Positions 18,865 to 26,963 of a stretch of 37,925 nt of DNA are shown here, piece by piece (the stretch's first letter is position 1; every line of letters begins with the position of its first letter). Made by a program: the position numbers and the translations under genes. The DNA lies in contig NZ_JADMKV010000046.1 in assembly GCF_015476545.1 (NCBI RefSeq), positions 1-37,925 on the forward strand, written 5' to 3'. The stretch comes from Methylobacter sp. BlB1 (lineage in GTDB: Bacteria; Pseudomonadota; Gammaproteobacteria; Methylococcales; Methylomonadaceae). The notes below the pieces were generated by a model that worked only from the letters and a program-made list of their open reading frames with translations, made no database searches and had not been told where the DNA came from.

Positions 18865-19152
18865 ATGAGTGAAAACATAATATCCTGTGATCTGTTTGAT
18901 TATATTGAAGTCGCCTGCCTGTACGGCTATGAAGTCAAGCTGAAGTTAAAGGATGACCAGGTCCTGATCGGCAAGGCGATCAATGTGACGACATCGGGAG
19001 ACAGGCGCGAATTTCTGATTATCGATAACGGGCAGAAGCAGCAGGTGGACTTGGCGCAACTGGCGTACATGCATGTGCTGACGCCCGATGCCAAATTTCA
19101 CGATGTATCGTTTGTGGATATGCCGGTAAACGGCCAGGTGAGGGCTCATTAA
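18865..19152 (+). CDS. rof: Rof (YaeO-type) Rho-binding antiterminator
   Basis: Rof binds transcription terminator Rho and inhibits it. The 95-residue product begins MSENIISCDLFDYIEVACLY, close to the family's SCxxYDYIEIAC N-terminus, and continues with KLKLKDDQVLIGKAIN and LIIDNGQKQQVDLAQLAYM, a compact beta-barrel fold of the Rof type. The start at 18865 is preferred to an earlier in-frame start at 18727 because GAAGGAG lies 7 bases upstream and the family begins here. It is a single gene, convergent with the aldo/keto reductase. Confidence 0.88.
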   Translation: MSENIISCDLFDYIEVACLYGYEVKLKLKDDQVLIGKAINVTTSGDRREFLIIDNGQKQQVDLAQLAYMHVLTPDAKFHDVSFVDMPVNGQVRAH

Positions 19153-19209
19153 GCCTTCTTTGAGCGTCAGCGGCCATTGCCGGGCGCGAAGCGCGCTGCT
19201 TCCCGCCGT

Positions 19210-20076
19210 TCAAAAAGCGATATTCTCAATCGTATCCATGTCGGTTTCGTCAAGCTCGAAGTCATAGACTTCCAGATCCTCTTCCATGTGGCGCTGGCTG
19301 GTGGTCCCGGTCAGCGGGATCATGCCCAGCTGCAGCGCGAATCGGAACACGACCTGCGGCACGGAACAGCTCAGCCTTTCCGCAATCTCGTGCACCTTGG
19401 GGCCGCTCAGTTCAGTCACGTTGGCCGTCAGCAGTGAGAAGCCCTGATAGCGTATGTCATGGGCATGGCAGAGTTCGCGAATTCTGACGTCCCATTTGGT
19501 GCGCGCAAAGCACCGGTTCTGCACGAAGGCCGGCATGATCTCGGCCTTGTCGATGAGCAGCTTCAATTGGTCGAAGCCGACGTTGGAAACGCCGGTCAGC
19601 TTCACGGAACCGGATTTCTGCAGCGTCTGCAGGGTCCGCCAGACTTCCCAGTCGGCCGCGCTCAGGCCCTGGCTCACTGACGGGCCGTGCAGCAGGTACG
19701 CGTCCAGATAAGTCGTGTTCAGATGCGCCAGTGAACTTTCGAACGACTGCATCACCTGTGTGGTGTAGTCCGCTTTCGGATCATAGGGCAGGCGGTGGTC
19801 CTGGCTGTTCACGTAGGTGAATTTCGACTGCAGGAACAGGTCGCCGCGCTCCAGGCTCATTTCGGTTAAAGCCTGCTGGACGCCTTCGCCGACGCCGGCT
19901 TCGTAATAGTGCATGCGCTGGTTGGCCGTATCGATGCCCCGAAAGCCCGCAGTGATGGCCTGTTGCGTCAAGGTTTCGGTCTGAGCCTCTTTCCAGGCCG
20001 TTCCGTACAGAAGCGTAGGAACCCTGACGCCTCTATGCGTGACATAACGGTTGATCTTATGGGACGTATCTGACAT
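19210..20076 (-). CDS. Aldo/keto reductase
   Basis: The protein is a NAD(P)H-dependent TIM-barrel reductase of carbonyl compounds, 288 residues from MSDTSHKINR. The catalytic set is visible: Asp in GIDTANQ, Tyr in MHYYEAG, Lys in LFLQSKFTY and His in YLLHGPS. NADPH-binding segments include GVSNVGFDQL and the late PLTGTTSQRHMEEDL. The start at 20076 is chosen because AGGAGG lies 5 bases upstream; an in-frame ATG at 20109 lacks such a site. The substrate cannot be predicted. It stands alone, downstream of a REP-like pair. Confidence 0.92.
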   Translation of the reverse strand: MSDTSHKINRYVTHRGVRVPTLLYGTAWKEAQTETLTQQAITAGFRGIDTANQRMHYYEAGVGEGVQQALTEMSLERGDLFLQSKFTYVNSQDHRLPYDPKADYTTQVMQSFESSLAHLNTTYLDAYLLHGPSVSQGLSAADWEVWRTLQTLQKSGSVKLTGVSNVGFDQLKLLIDKAEIMPAFVQNRCFARTKWDVRIRELCHAHDIRYQGFSLLTANVTELSGPKVHEIAERLSCSVPQVVFRFALQLGMIPLTGTTSQRHMEEDLEVYDFELDETDMDTIENIAF

Positions 20077-20184
20077 GCCGGCCTCCTGATGCGCTGCGCA
20101 CTGATTCATGGAATCGATAGTAACAAAGAGCGTAGGCCGTGCCAGGAGTTCCTGGTCAGCGCCTTAAAACTTACAGTGTGTGGT

Positions 20185-20240
20185 GCGACCTCAGCCGCCT
20201 GGTGTAGGCATATGAGGCGACTGAAGTCGCCCCCACAGGT
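20185..20240. repeat. Paired REP-like palindromes
   Basis: GGCGAC-TGAA-GTCGCC (20216-20231) forms a perfect hairpin, and a related, inverted, imperfect copy (GCGACCTCAGCCGC) lies just before it at about 20194-20207. The pair sits between the fsa-like gene end and the aldo/keto reductase start. The layout resembles two-unit REP clusters. Confidence 0.5.
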
Positions 20241-20256
20241 TCATGTAATTCCAGGT

Positions 20257-20931
20257 TCAGCTTTCAAATGACAGCTTGCTGCCGAATACCGCCTGCCAGT
20301 CCTGCGTAAACTGGTCTACGGCCGGCTGAACCGCCGGATGGGCAAACATCTGCGCTGCGACATCAACCGGCAGCGTAATCGCGGCAACGCCCACCTTCAA
20401 TACATCCACGACCTGCTGGGTGTTCTTGAAACTGGCCGGCAGGAGCTTGCTGTCCAGGCAGTGCCGATCGAGCAGCAGCTGCAGATCAGCCACGGCGCCG
20501 GCGCCATCGGCACCCATTGCATCGATGCGGTTGACATAGGGAGCGAGGTAATCGGCCCCGCACAAGGCCGCCAGAAAGCCTTGCTGCGCGCTGTAGATGG
20601 CCGTCGCCAGCACGGGGATGTTGTCGGCTTTCATTTTCCTGATCGCGGCCAGTCCTGTTTCCGTGGCCGGCACTTTGACGACCACATCATAGGGCAGCGC
20701 ATGAATTTGTGCGGCTTCCGCGACCATGCCGCCAACCGTCTGGCTGACCACCTGGACATGAAACCGGGCATAAGGACCGATGACCGCCGACACGGCGGGC
20801 AGCAACTGATTCAGGCCTACGCCGGCTTTAGCCAGGATGGACGGGTTCGTGGTAATGCCTTTCACGGGCAGGCAGGCGTTAAAGCGCGCTACCTGCTCGA
20901 CATCGGCCGTATCAAGATATAACTCAATCAT
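20257..20931 (-). CDS. fsa: Fructose-6-phosphate aldolase-like transaldolase
   Basis: The 224-residue protein belongs to the small transaldolase family (FSA/TalC). It has the start MIELYLDTADVEQV, the KGITTNPSIL motif, and the Schiff-base Lys86 in VVVKVPAT, with later FKNTQQV and ITLPVDV segments. FSA cleaves or forms fructose 6-phosphate from dihydroxyacetone and glyceraldehyde 3-phosphate; some relatives are true transaldolases. Which activity this one has is not decided by what I can see. GAGGG precedes the start. It is monocistronic as far as visible. Confidence 0.9.
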   Translation of the reverse strand: MIELYLDTADVEQVARFNACLPVKGITTNPSILAKAGVGLNQLLPAVSAVIGPYARFHVQVVSQTVGGMVAEAAQIHALPYDVVVKVPATETGLAAIRKMKADNIPVLATAIYSAQQGFLAALCGADYLAPYVNRIDAMGADGAGAVADLQLLLDRHCLDSKLLPASFKNTQQVVDVLKVGVAAITLPVDVAAQMFAHPAVQPAVDQFTQDWQAVFGSKLSFES

Positions 20932-21286
20932 TTTTCATACCCTCAATTAAATAGACCGAAATTCTAACGGACGTTTGCCCGAATAAAAAATAATCGACAC
21001 GCAAGCTCTTGTTTTATCCGGAAAATCCGGAACATATTGCCGGAAAATTGCTGTCCGGCAGGCAGTTTTTGCGGTCAGCATGACCTGCAATTTCAACAAT
21101 CGGGAAAAATCCCCGCGACAGTCCCAGGTGACCTCATGACTGATGACAACTGGCTTTGCGGCATTCATTGCCGGGAAGGAAGCATATAAAAATCAAATAT
21201 TAAGCTTGCCTTAAAACAATCTTTAAGGTTAATTTAAGGTTCGTGAAGTTAGAATCGAATTGTCTAAATAAAAAAAACACTACTTT
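20932..21286. other. Divergent intergenic region between fsa and the rlpA-like gene
   Basis: No convincing gene. It holds the PmrA/QseB-like box at 21222-21241 in front of the rlpA-like gene and, presumably, the fsa promoter on the minus strand. Confidence 0.5.
21222..21254 (+). promoter_or_regulatory. PmrA/QseB-like box and promoter of the rlpA-like gene
   Basis: TTTAAG-GTTAA-TTTAAG (21222-21238) matches the YTTAAK-N5-YTTAAK form of PmrA (BasR)/QseB boxes, and the repeat continues as GGTT in both halves. A -10-like TAGAAT at 21249-21254 lies 10 bases after the second half-site, the geometry of promoters activated by OmpR-family regulators of this type. The ATG of the rlpA-like gene is 33 bases further on. 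Confidence 0.6.
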
Positions 21287-21793
21287 ATGAATAAAATCAT
21301 ACGAGTTGTTTCTATTTTTGTTCTATGCAGTTATTTTTCTCAGCCATTATCAACCGCTGAGGCCTCCGAACGCCACGTGATTACTGCCGCTTCCAAACAC
21401 AGAACGGCAAAAGCTCATAAGACGAGGCACACTTTAGGACCCTCAAGAACAGCCAAGCGCAGCATGGTTTCGTGGTATGGCGCCGATTTCCACGGTAAAA
21501 AAACCGCCAGCGGTCAACGATTTGACATGTATGCCATGACCGCCGCGCACAAGACGCTGCCTCTTCTTTCTTACGCCAAAGTCACCAATCCCAGAAATAA
21601 TCGTACTGTCATCGTGCGCATCAATGACCGAGGCTCTTTCCCCGGCAAGCGAGAAATGGATCTTTCTTATGCAGCCGCCAAAAAACTTGGCATTCAAGGT
21701 CAAGGCATAGGGTCCGTGGTTGTTACGCCGATCAGCCGCGATCAAGCCTTGGCAGAAATGGGGCATGACGGTAAAACAGGCAAACGCAGTTAA
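21287..21793 (+). CDS. RlpA-like double-psi beta-barrel protein
   Basis: The 168-residue exported protein has a signal segment (about 1-25), a basic linker rich in K, R, H and T (30-58), and one RlpA/DPBB domain (about 59-150) with VSWYGADFHGKKTASGQRFD, AMTAAHKTLPL, VRINDRG and KREMDLSYAAAKKLG. RlpA proteins bind or cleave denuded glycan strands of the cell wall. The aspartate and histidine of the domain are present. There is no SPOR domain, and no good lipobox (the Cys14 context FVLC is poor), so it is probably a soluble periplasmic protein. A PmrA-like box precedes it and a terminator follows. Confidence 0.88.
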   Translation: MNKIIRVVSIFVLCSYFSQPLSTAEASERHVITAASKHRTAKAHKTRHTLGPSRTAKRSMVSWYGADFHGKKTASGQRFDMYAMTAAHKTLPLLSYAKVTNPRNNRTVIVRINDRGSFPGKREMDLSYAAAKKLGIQGQGIGSVVVTPISRDQALAEMGHDGKTGKRS

Positions 21794-21797
21794 TATT

Positions 21798-21826
21798 GGC
21801 GGGGCTTTCGCCCCTGTTGCCTTTTT
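21798..21826 (+). terminator. Rho-independent terminator after the rlpA-like gene
   Basis: GGGGC (21801-21805) pairs with GCCCC (21810-21814) around TTTC; flanking GGC and GCC may extend the stem, and TTTTT follows at 21822-21826. Confidence 0.7.
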
Positions 21827-22140
21827 CTGAAGGATTTTTCAATATCTCTGGCTGATCCTGACGGCAGCCCGGTTGTTTTGTGTCGTGTAGGCGCGAATTC
21901 ACTGGCACTTAACCATTTTCAGTGTTTAGGGTCGAATACCCACCAGGGGCACACGTATCCAAAGGGTATAAATGAATTCGACCTTACCATTGCGTAACAT
22001 CAGTTATTACTCCTAAATTTCTGTGCGGCTTATTCCAAGCCACAGCTTTCGTTCACTGAAGGCCAGCGCATTTGCCGCATGCCATTATTGAGCATTCCGA
22101 TTAGAATAGTCCTTCCTGCCCATTCCATGAGGTTATTGCC
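21827..22140. repeat. Intergenic region with REP-like half-sites
   Basis: TAGGCGCGAATTCA near 21888 and TGAATTCGACCTTA near 21972 are near-inverted copies separated by about 70 bases, related to the hairpin at 11998-12021. No gene is seen. The end of the region carries a -10-like TAGAAT and the leader of the ene-reductase gene. Confidence 0.4.
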
Positions 22141-23229
22141 ATGTCTGAAGCGTTAACGGTTTTGTTCCCTGTCAAACTCGGTCCCTATGAATTGCCCAAC
22201 CGTCTGGCGATGGCGCCCTTGACGCGCTGCCGCGCCAGCACAGACGGCATTCCCAATGAGTTGATGGCGGAATATTACCGTCAGCGCGCCAGCGCGGGCC
22301 TGATCATCAGCGAAGCCACGCCGGTTTCGCAGCAAGGCAAAGGCTATCCGTTCACGCCCGGCATCTATAATGACGCCCAGATTCAGGGCTGGCAGGTCAT
22401 TACCTCGGCCGTGCATGAGAAAGGCGGGCGCATTTTCCTGCAGCTGTGGCATGTCGGCCGTATTTCTCATCCTTCATTGCAGCCGGAAGGCGCGTTGCCG
22501 GTAGCGCCATCGGCGCTGAAACCGGCCGGACAGGCCTCGACCGAGCAGGGGCCGCAAGATTTCGTCACGCCGCGCGCGCTTGAGCTGGCTGAAATCCCGG
22601 GCATTGTCGAACAGTTCCGGCACGGCGCCGATTGCGCCTTGAAGGCCGGGTTCGACGGCGTGGAAATTCACGGCGCCAACGGCTATCTGCTCGACCAATT
22701 CCTGCGCGACGGCACGAACCGGCGCACCGATGCTTACGGCGGCTCCATCGCCAACCGGGCGCGCCTGCTGTTTGAAGTGATTGAAGCCGCCACATCGGTC
22801 TGGGGCAGCGATAAGGTCGGTTTGCGCCTGTCGCCGCTGCAGCCATTCAACGACATTCGCGACAGCGACCCGAGAGCCACGTTCAGCTATGTGGTCGAGC
22901 AGCTCAACCGTTTCAACTTGGCTTATCTGCACATTACGGAAATGGGCAAAGATGCGCCCGGCGCGGCGGGGCCCGCGTTCGATCTTGAGGAGTTAAGACA
23001 GTTGTATCGCGGCATTTACATGCTCAACGCCGGTTACACGGCCGAGACGGCGACGGCCGCCATTGCCGAAGGCCGCGCCGACCTGATCGCGTTCGGCAAG
23101 CTGTTCATCGCCAATCCGGATCTGCCCGAACGCTTCGCTAAAAATGCGCCGCTGAATGAGCCCGATTTCGATACGTTTTATCAGGGCGGGGCGCATGGTT
23201 ATACCGACTATCCGGCTCTGGCCGACTAA
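22141..23229 (+). CDS. nemA: NemA-type flavin ene-reductase (Old Yellow Enzyme)
   Basis: The 362-residue FMN enzyme reduces activated C=C bonds and nitro compounds with NAD(P)H. It is a TIM barrel with APLTRCRA (flavin contact), YYRQRASAGLIISEAT, QLWHVGRISHPS, the substrate-binding HGANGYLLDQF (His-x-x-Asn form) and the phosphate-binding AFGKLFIANPDL. The ending GYTDYPAL is as in NemA. Length matches the family. It has its own promoter region and no partner genes; a nemR-like regulator is not next to it. Confidence 0.92.
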   Translation: MSEALTVLFPVKLGPYELPNRLAMAPLTRCRASTDGIPNELMAEYYRQRASAGLIISEATPVSQQGKGYPFTPGIYNDAQIQGWQVITSAVHEKGGRIFLQLWHVGRISHPSLQPEGALPVAPSALKPAGQASTEQGPQDFVTPRALELAEIPGIVEQFRHGADCALKAGFDGVEIHGANGYLLDQFLRDGTNRRTDAYGGSIANRARLLFEVIEAATSVWGSDKVGLRLSPLQPFNDIRDSDPRATFSYVVEQLNRFNLAYLHITEMGKDAPGAAGPAFDLEELRQLYRGIYMLNAGYTAETATAAIAEGRADLIAFGKLFIANPDLPERFAKNAPLNEPDFDTFYQGGAHGYTDYPALAD

Positions 23230-23960
23230 AGATAGCGGCGCGCTGTTTTCTCAGTAGGGGAGGAGCAGGACGCTGATTGATAGATCAGTATTTATCCCTG
23301 GATTTGAATGGAGATCAGGCTGCGCCGCGGCATTAACGGTTGCCAGAGGCGGCAAAGGGTCAGGCTCAGCTTGAGGTCGTTTTTCATTGACAATGTGGAA
23401 CACGCTGGATATTATCCGGGAAAGTCTAACAGCCCACTGATAATTTTAGTTGAAGGCCACAAAATTGAATGCTAGGAAGATTAATTGTGCTTCTGTTGGC
23501 GTCGCACCGAGTCGCTTTATCGCTTTGGGTTCCGGGCTCGCTCTTAACGCATCAGGCATCGTCAATACACGGCTGGCATTCCCTGTTCGCAAGGGGCTTC
23601 AGGCGCCGGCCCTTACTCGCTTGATTTTCCTCATCCATTTTTTCCTCTCGAGCGTTTGTTTGCGCAATAAGTCTGGGGCTTACGCTGGGTTTCCGTGCCA
23701 TTCCGGCGCGAAGTGAAATTGTCGTCATGCTGTTTCTCCTTTTCTTCATGCCGGTTACATTGACATTATTCCTGATGGCTTTTTTGCCGTTTCAATGCCT
23801 TGATAGCCTTAAGCGCCGGCCCATCAGCTATTATTGGGATCAAGGATTGGAAAAATGGATTGGGTAACGTGATTATCGATCCTCCGACTATTTCCATGCC
23901 GCATTTCGTCTAATATTGTATTTAACATCTTTCCCTACTGGCCTTAATTATTTGTCACCT
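23230..23960. other. Long intergenic region before the Ter island
   Basis: About 730 bases without a gene I can support. An 88-codon open frame at 23450-23716 has no recognisable domain and an odd composition. The last 100 bases hold AT-rich promoter-like sequence (TAATAT near 23912) for the Ter island. No yybP-ykoY riboswitch pattern is visible ahead of the TerC-family gene. Confidence 0.4.
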
Positions 23961-24986
23961 ATGCGTTATTTTTATATTTCCATTTTTTTTACCATCGTCT
24001 GCCTGATCGCTGCCTTTATTTTTGGCGGTCTCGAAGGCGCCGTTCTGGCGCTGATACTGGGAGTGCTGGAAGTCAGCTTGTCTTTTGACAATGCCGTCGT
24101 CAACGCCTCGGTTCTGAAACGCATGTCGCCTGCCTGGCAGCAGCGTTTTCTAACCTGGGGGATTATCGTTGCCGTGTTCGGCATGCGGCTGCTGTTCCCG
24201 ATTCTGATCGTCGCATTCGCGACCGGCCTGGATTTGTCGTCGGTCACCAATATGGCCCTTCATGCGCCCGAACAGTATGCAAAGCATTTACAGGAGGCAC
24301 ATACCTTTATCGCCGCTTTCGGGGGCACTTTTCTGCTGTTGGTGGCTTTCTCTTTTCTGTTTGATGAAGCACGCGATACTTACTGGCTAGGCAGGCTCGA
24401 GCAAAAAGTGCAGGCGCTTGGAAAAATCGATGCGGTCGCCAGTACGCTTTCATTGATGCTGTTGCTGATTACCTATACGTTCGTTGAAGAATCGCATCAG
24501 CATGATGTCTTGTTCGGCGGCGTCTGGGGTATTTTCCTGTATGGGCTGGTCAGCAGTCTGGACCGGTTTTTCCAGGTCGAGTCGGAAGACGAAGATGCGG
24601 AGGTCATGGATACCATCAAGCAGGGCGGCGTCATGGCGTTTCTGTACCTCGAGCTCCTGGACGCCTCTTTCTCCTTTGACGGCGTGATCGGCGCTTTCGC
24701 GATTACCCGCGATATCGTGATCATCATGCTGGGCCTGGGCATCGGCGCCATGTTCGTGCGGTCGCTGACCGTGTTTTTGGTCAACAAGGGCACGCTTGAT
24801 GAATATGTGTTTCTGGAGCATGGCGCCCATTACGCGATAGGGGCTTTGGCGCTGATCATGCTGATCAGCACCCATACGCCGATTCCGGAAGTATTTACCG
24901 GGTTGATCGGCGCGGCATTCATTGCCTTGTCCGTTTTGTCTTCAATTCGTTTCAAGAAAAAAGAAGCGGCGAATTCCTCTTCATAA
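23961..24986 (+). CDS. TerC-family (DUF475) integral membrane protein
   Basis: The 341-residue protein (from MRYFYISIFF) has about nine membrane helices and two family motifs in pseudo-repeat: EVSLSFDNAVVNASVLKRM near residue 38 and ELLDASFSFDGVIGAFAITRD near residue 230. This is the DUF475 branch of the TerC/Alx superfamily, whose acidic membrane residues are linked to metal-ion export or tellurite resistance. The ATG at 23961 is preferred to an upstream TTG at 23916. It begins the Ter island, 21 bases ahead of terD. In other Ter islands a TerC-type protein is taken to be the membrane anchor of the TerD/TerB complex. Confidence 0.88.
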   Translation: MRYFYISIFFTIVCLIAAFIFGGLEGAVLALILGVLEVSLSFDNAVVNASVLKRMSPAWQQRFLTWGIIVAVFGMRLLFPILIVAFATGLDLSSVTNMALHAPEQYAKHLQEAHTFIAAFGGTFLLLVAFSFLFDEARDTYWLGRLEQKVQALGKIDAVASTLSLMLLLITYTFVEESHQHDVLFGGVWGIFLYGLVSSLDRFFQVESEDEDAEVMDTIKQGGVMAFLYLELLDASFSFDGVIGAFAITRDIVIIMLGLGIGAMFVRSLTVFLVNKGTLDEYVFLEHGAHYAIGALALIMLISTHTPIPEVFTGLIGAAFIALSVLSSIRFKKKEAANSSS

Positions 24987-25007
24987 TGCACTACAGGAGA
25001 TTATGCG

Positions 25008-25583
25008 ATGGCTATTTCACTGAGCAAAGGCGGCAACATCAGCTTAAGCAAAACCGATCCGCAATTGAAAAATATGCTGGTCGGCTTAAGTTGGGATATC
25101 AGATCAACCGATGGTTCTGATTTCGATCTCGACGCCAGTGTCTTCATGGTTAAGGACGATAACAAGGTCCGGGGCGATCACGACTTTATTTTCTACAATC
25201 AGCTCAAATCGACCTGCGGTTCTGTCGAGCATACCGGCGATAACCGTACCGGTGCGGGCGATGGCGATGACGAGGTGATCAAAGTCATTCTGGATAAAGT
25301 GCCGCAGGACATTGCCAAAATCGTCGTGGCCGTTACCATCCATGACGCCGATTCAAGGCGCCAAAATTTTGGTCAAGTGCATAATGCCGCGATCCGTCTG
25401 GTCAATCAGGATACCAATAATGAAGTGACTCGTTTCGATTTGAGCGAGGATGCCTCCATCGAGACCGCCATGATCTTCGGCGAAATTTACCGGCACAACA
25501 ACGAATGGAAGTTCAGAGCCGTCGGCCAGGGTTATGCCGGCGGTTTAAAAGCGCTGGCTATCCAGCACGGCATTCAGCTTTAA
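25008..25583 (+). CDS. terD: TerD-family calcium-binding stress protein
   Basis: The 191-residue protein has the TerD fold: [15 protein letters not shown] at the start, GLSWDIRS, the acidic metal site SDFDLDAS, then [15 protein letters not shown], and the end motif [26 protein letters not shown]. TerD proteins bind calcium in a beta-sandwich with two acidic sites. ACAGGAGATT precedes the ATG. It lies 21 bases after the TerC-family gene and is paralogous to the next gene. It probably acts in the cytosol or at the membrane with TerB. Confidence 0.95.
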   Translation: MAISLSKGGNISLSKTDPQLKNMLVGLSWDIRSTDGSDFDLDASVFMVKDDNKVRGDHDFIFYNQLKSTCGSVEHTGDNRTGAGDGDDEVIKVILDKVPQDIAKIVVAVTIHDADSRRQNFGQVHNAAIRLVNQDTNNEVTRFDLSEDASIETAMIFGEIYRHNNEWKFRAVGQGYAGGLKALAIQHGIQL

Positions 25584-25643
25584 ATCTATTTCAAAGTGTT
25601 CCAAAGAGCATATAACTCAACTACATTAAAAAAGGAGACTATC

Positions 25644-26219
25644 ATGGCTGTATCATTATCCAAAGGCGGCAACGTCAATCTGAGCAAAGAAGCGCCCGGA
25701 CTCAATAAAATACAAGTCGGCCTGGGCTGGGACGCGCGCGTTACCGACGGCGCGGCATTCGATCTCGATGCCAGCTGCTTTCTGGTAAAGGCGGACGGAA
25801 AAGTCAGGAACGATGGCGACTTTTGCTTCTACAACAATAGAAACGTGGCCGATGGCTCCGTGGTTCATCTGGGCGACAACCAGACCGGCGATGCGACAGG
25901 CGATGATGAAACCGTCAAGGTCGAGCTTTCAAAAGTGCCGGCGGAAATCGACAAGGTGGTTTTTTCCGTCACGATTCACGAAGCCGACACGCGCAATCAA
26001 AACTTCGGCCAGGTTTCCAAAGCGTACATTCGAATCGTTAATGAAGAAAACGGCACCGAAATCGCCCGCTTCGATTTGAGCGAGGATGCCTCCATCGAAA
26101 CGGCTATGATTTTCGGTGAAATCTATCGCAGCGGCGCGGATTGGAAATTCAAGGCCGTAGGCCAGGGCTTCGCGGGCGGCTTAGGACCATTGGCTTCATC
26201 TTTCGGCGTTAACGTTTGA
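25644..26219 (+). CDS. terD: Second TerD/TerE-family paralogue
   Basis: The 191-residue product begins [19 protein letters not shown] and keeps both acidic sites ([21 protein letters not shown]) and the ending [26 protein letters not shown]. It may correspond to terE. The ATG at 25644 follows AAAGGAG; an earlier in-frame start at 25596 is less likely. It lies 60 bases after the first copy. The shared [17 protein letters not shown] stretch shows a tandem duplication. Confidence 0.94.
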   Translation: MAVSLSKGGNVNLSKEAPGLNKIQVGLGWDARVTDGAAFDLDASCFLVKADGKVRNDGDFCFYNNRNVADGSVVHLGDNQTGDATGDDETVKVELSKVPAEIDKVVFSVTIHEADTRNQNFGQVSKAYIRIVNEENGTEIARFDLSEDASIETAMIFGEIYRSGADWKFKAVGQGFAGGLGPLASSFGVNV

Positions 26220-26228
26220 TTTTGCCGG

Positions 26229-26296
26229 GGGAAATTCATGCCGTCCCGTAAAGGGCGGAGACTGAGGCGATCTCCGATGGCCGGCTGGAATTTCCC
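26229..26296 (+). other. Structured 68-base element between terD2 and terZ
   Basis: GGGAAATTC (26229-26237) pairs perfectly with GAATTTCCC (26288-26296). Inside lie two further hairpins, CCG(T)CCC/GGGCGG (about 26241-26258) and GGAGA/TCTCC (26257-26275), which compete at their junction. This could be a multibranch RNA element that tunes expression across the 151-base gap, or a REP/MITE-like palindrome. I recognise no known riboswitch. Confidence 0.4.
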
Positions 26297-26370
26297 TCGC
26301 TGCGTTTTCAGTAGCGCCGTCCCAATGCGGCTAACATAATTCAGATTTTTTAATCATACAGGATTCTCCT

Positions 26371-26952
26371 ATGGCAATTTCGTTACAAAAAGGTCAAAAA
26401 ATATCCCTGGACAAGGAATCCGGGCAGGCGCTCACTAAAGTGATCATGGGGCTGGGCTGGGATGCCGTGAAAAAAGGCGGCTTGTTCGGCGGTTTTTCAG
26501 GCGGCGGCTCAATCGATCTTGATGCCTCCTGCATCCTGTTCGGCGAAGACAACAAGGTCGCCGATACCGTTTGGTTCAGGCAGTTGAAAAGCCGCGACGG
26601 CAGCATCGTGCATACCGGCGACAACAGAACCGGCGAGGGCGACGGCGATGACGAGCAGATTATCGTCGATCTGTCGAAAGTGCCGGCCTCTATCAAGTCC
26701 CTGGTCTTCACCGTCAACTCCTTTACCGGCCAATCTTTTGACTCGGTTGCAAATGCCTACTGCCGCTTGGTCAATGCCGCCAATCAAAATGAAATCGCCC
26801 GTTATACATTAACGGCCCAGGGCGCGCATACGGCGCAGATCATGGCTAAAGTCTACCGGCACAATAATGAGTGGAAAATGCACGCCATCGGAGAATCTTC
26901 CAGCGGCCGCACTTTTGAGCAATTGGTTCCGGCCATTATTCCCTATTTATAA
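26371..26952 (+). CDS. terZ: TerZ-like TerD-family protein
   Basis: The 193-residue protein has the TerZ form of the TerD fold. It carries the glycine-rich insertion [71 protein letters not shown] and ARYTLTAQGAHTAQIM, which match TerZ rather than TerD. AGGATTC precedes the ATG. Calcium-binding acidic residues are present. The next gene (ATP-grasp) begins only 11 bases later, so transcription is probably continuous. Confidence 0.93.
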   Translation: MAISLQKGQKISLDKESGQALTKVIMGLGWDAVKKGGLFGGFSGGGSIDLDASCILFGEDNKVADTVWFRQLKSRDGSIVHTGDNRTGEGDGDDEQIIVDLSKVPASIKSLVFTVNSFTGQSFDSVANAYCRLVNAANQNEIARYTLTAQGAHTAQIMAKVYRHNNEWKMHAIGESSSGRTFEQLVPAIIPYL

Positions 26953-26963
26953 TCGGTCCGTTC

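Noticed and set aside
23450-23716. 88-codon open frame in the gap before the Ter island
   Set aside because: No ATG or ribosome site, no recognisable domain and low-complexity composition; more likely chance or an old remnant.
23800-23960. yybP-ykoY manganese riboswitch ahead of the TerC-family gene
   Set aside because: TerC relatives often carry this riboswitch, but its conserved GGGGAGUA-type loops are not present.
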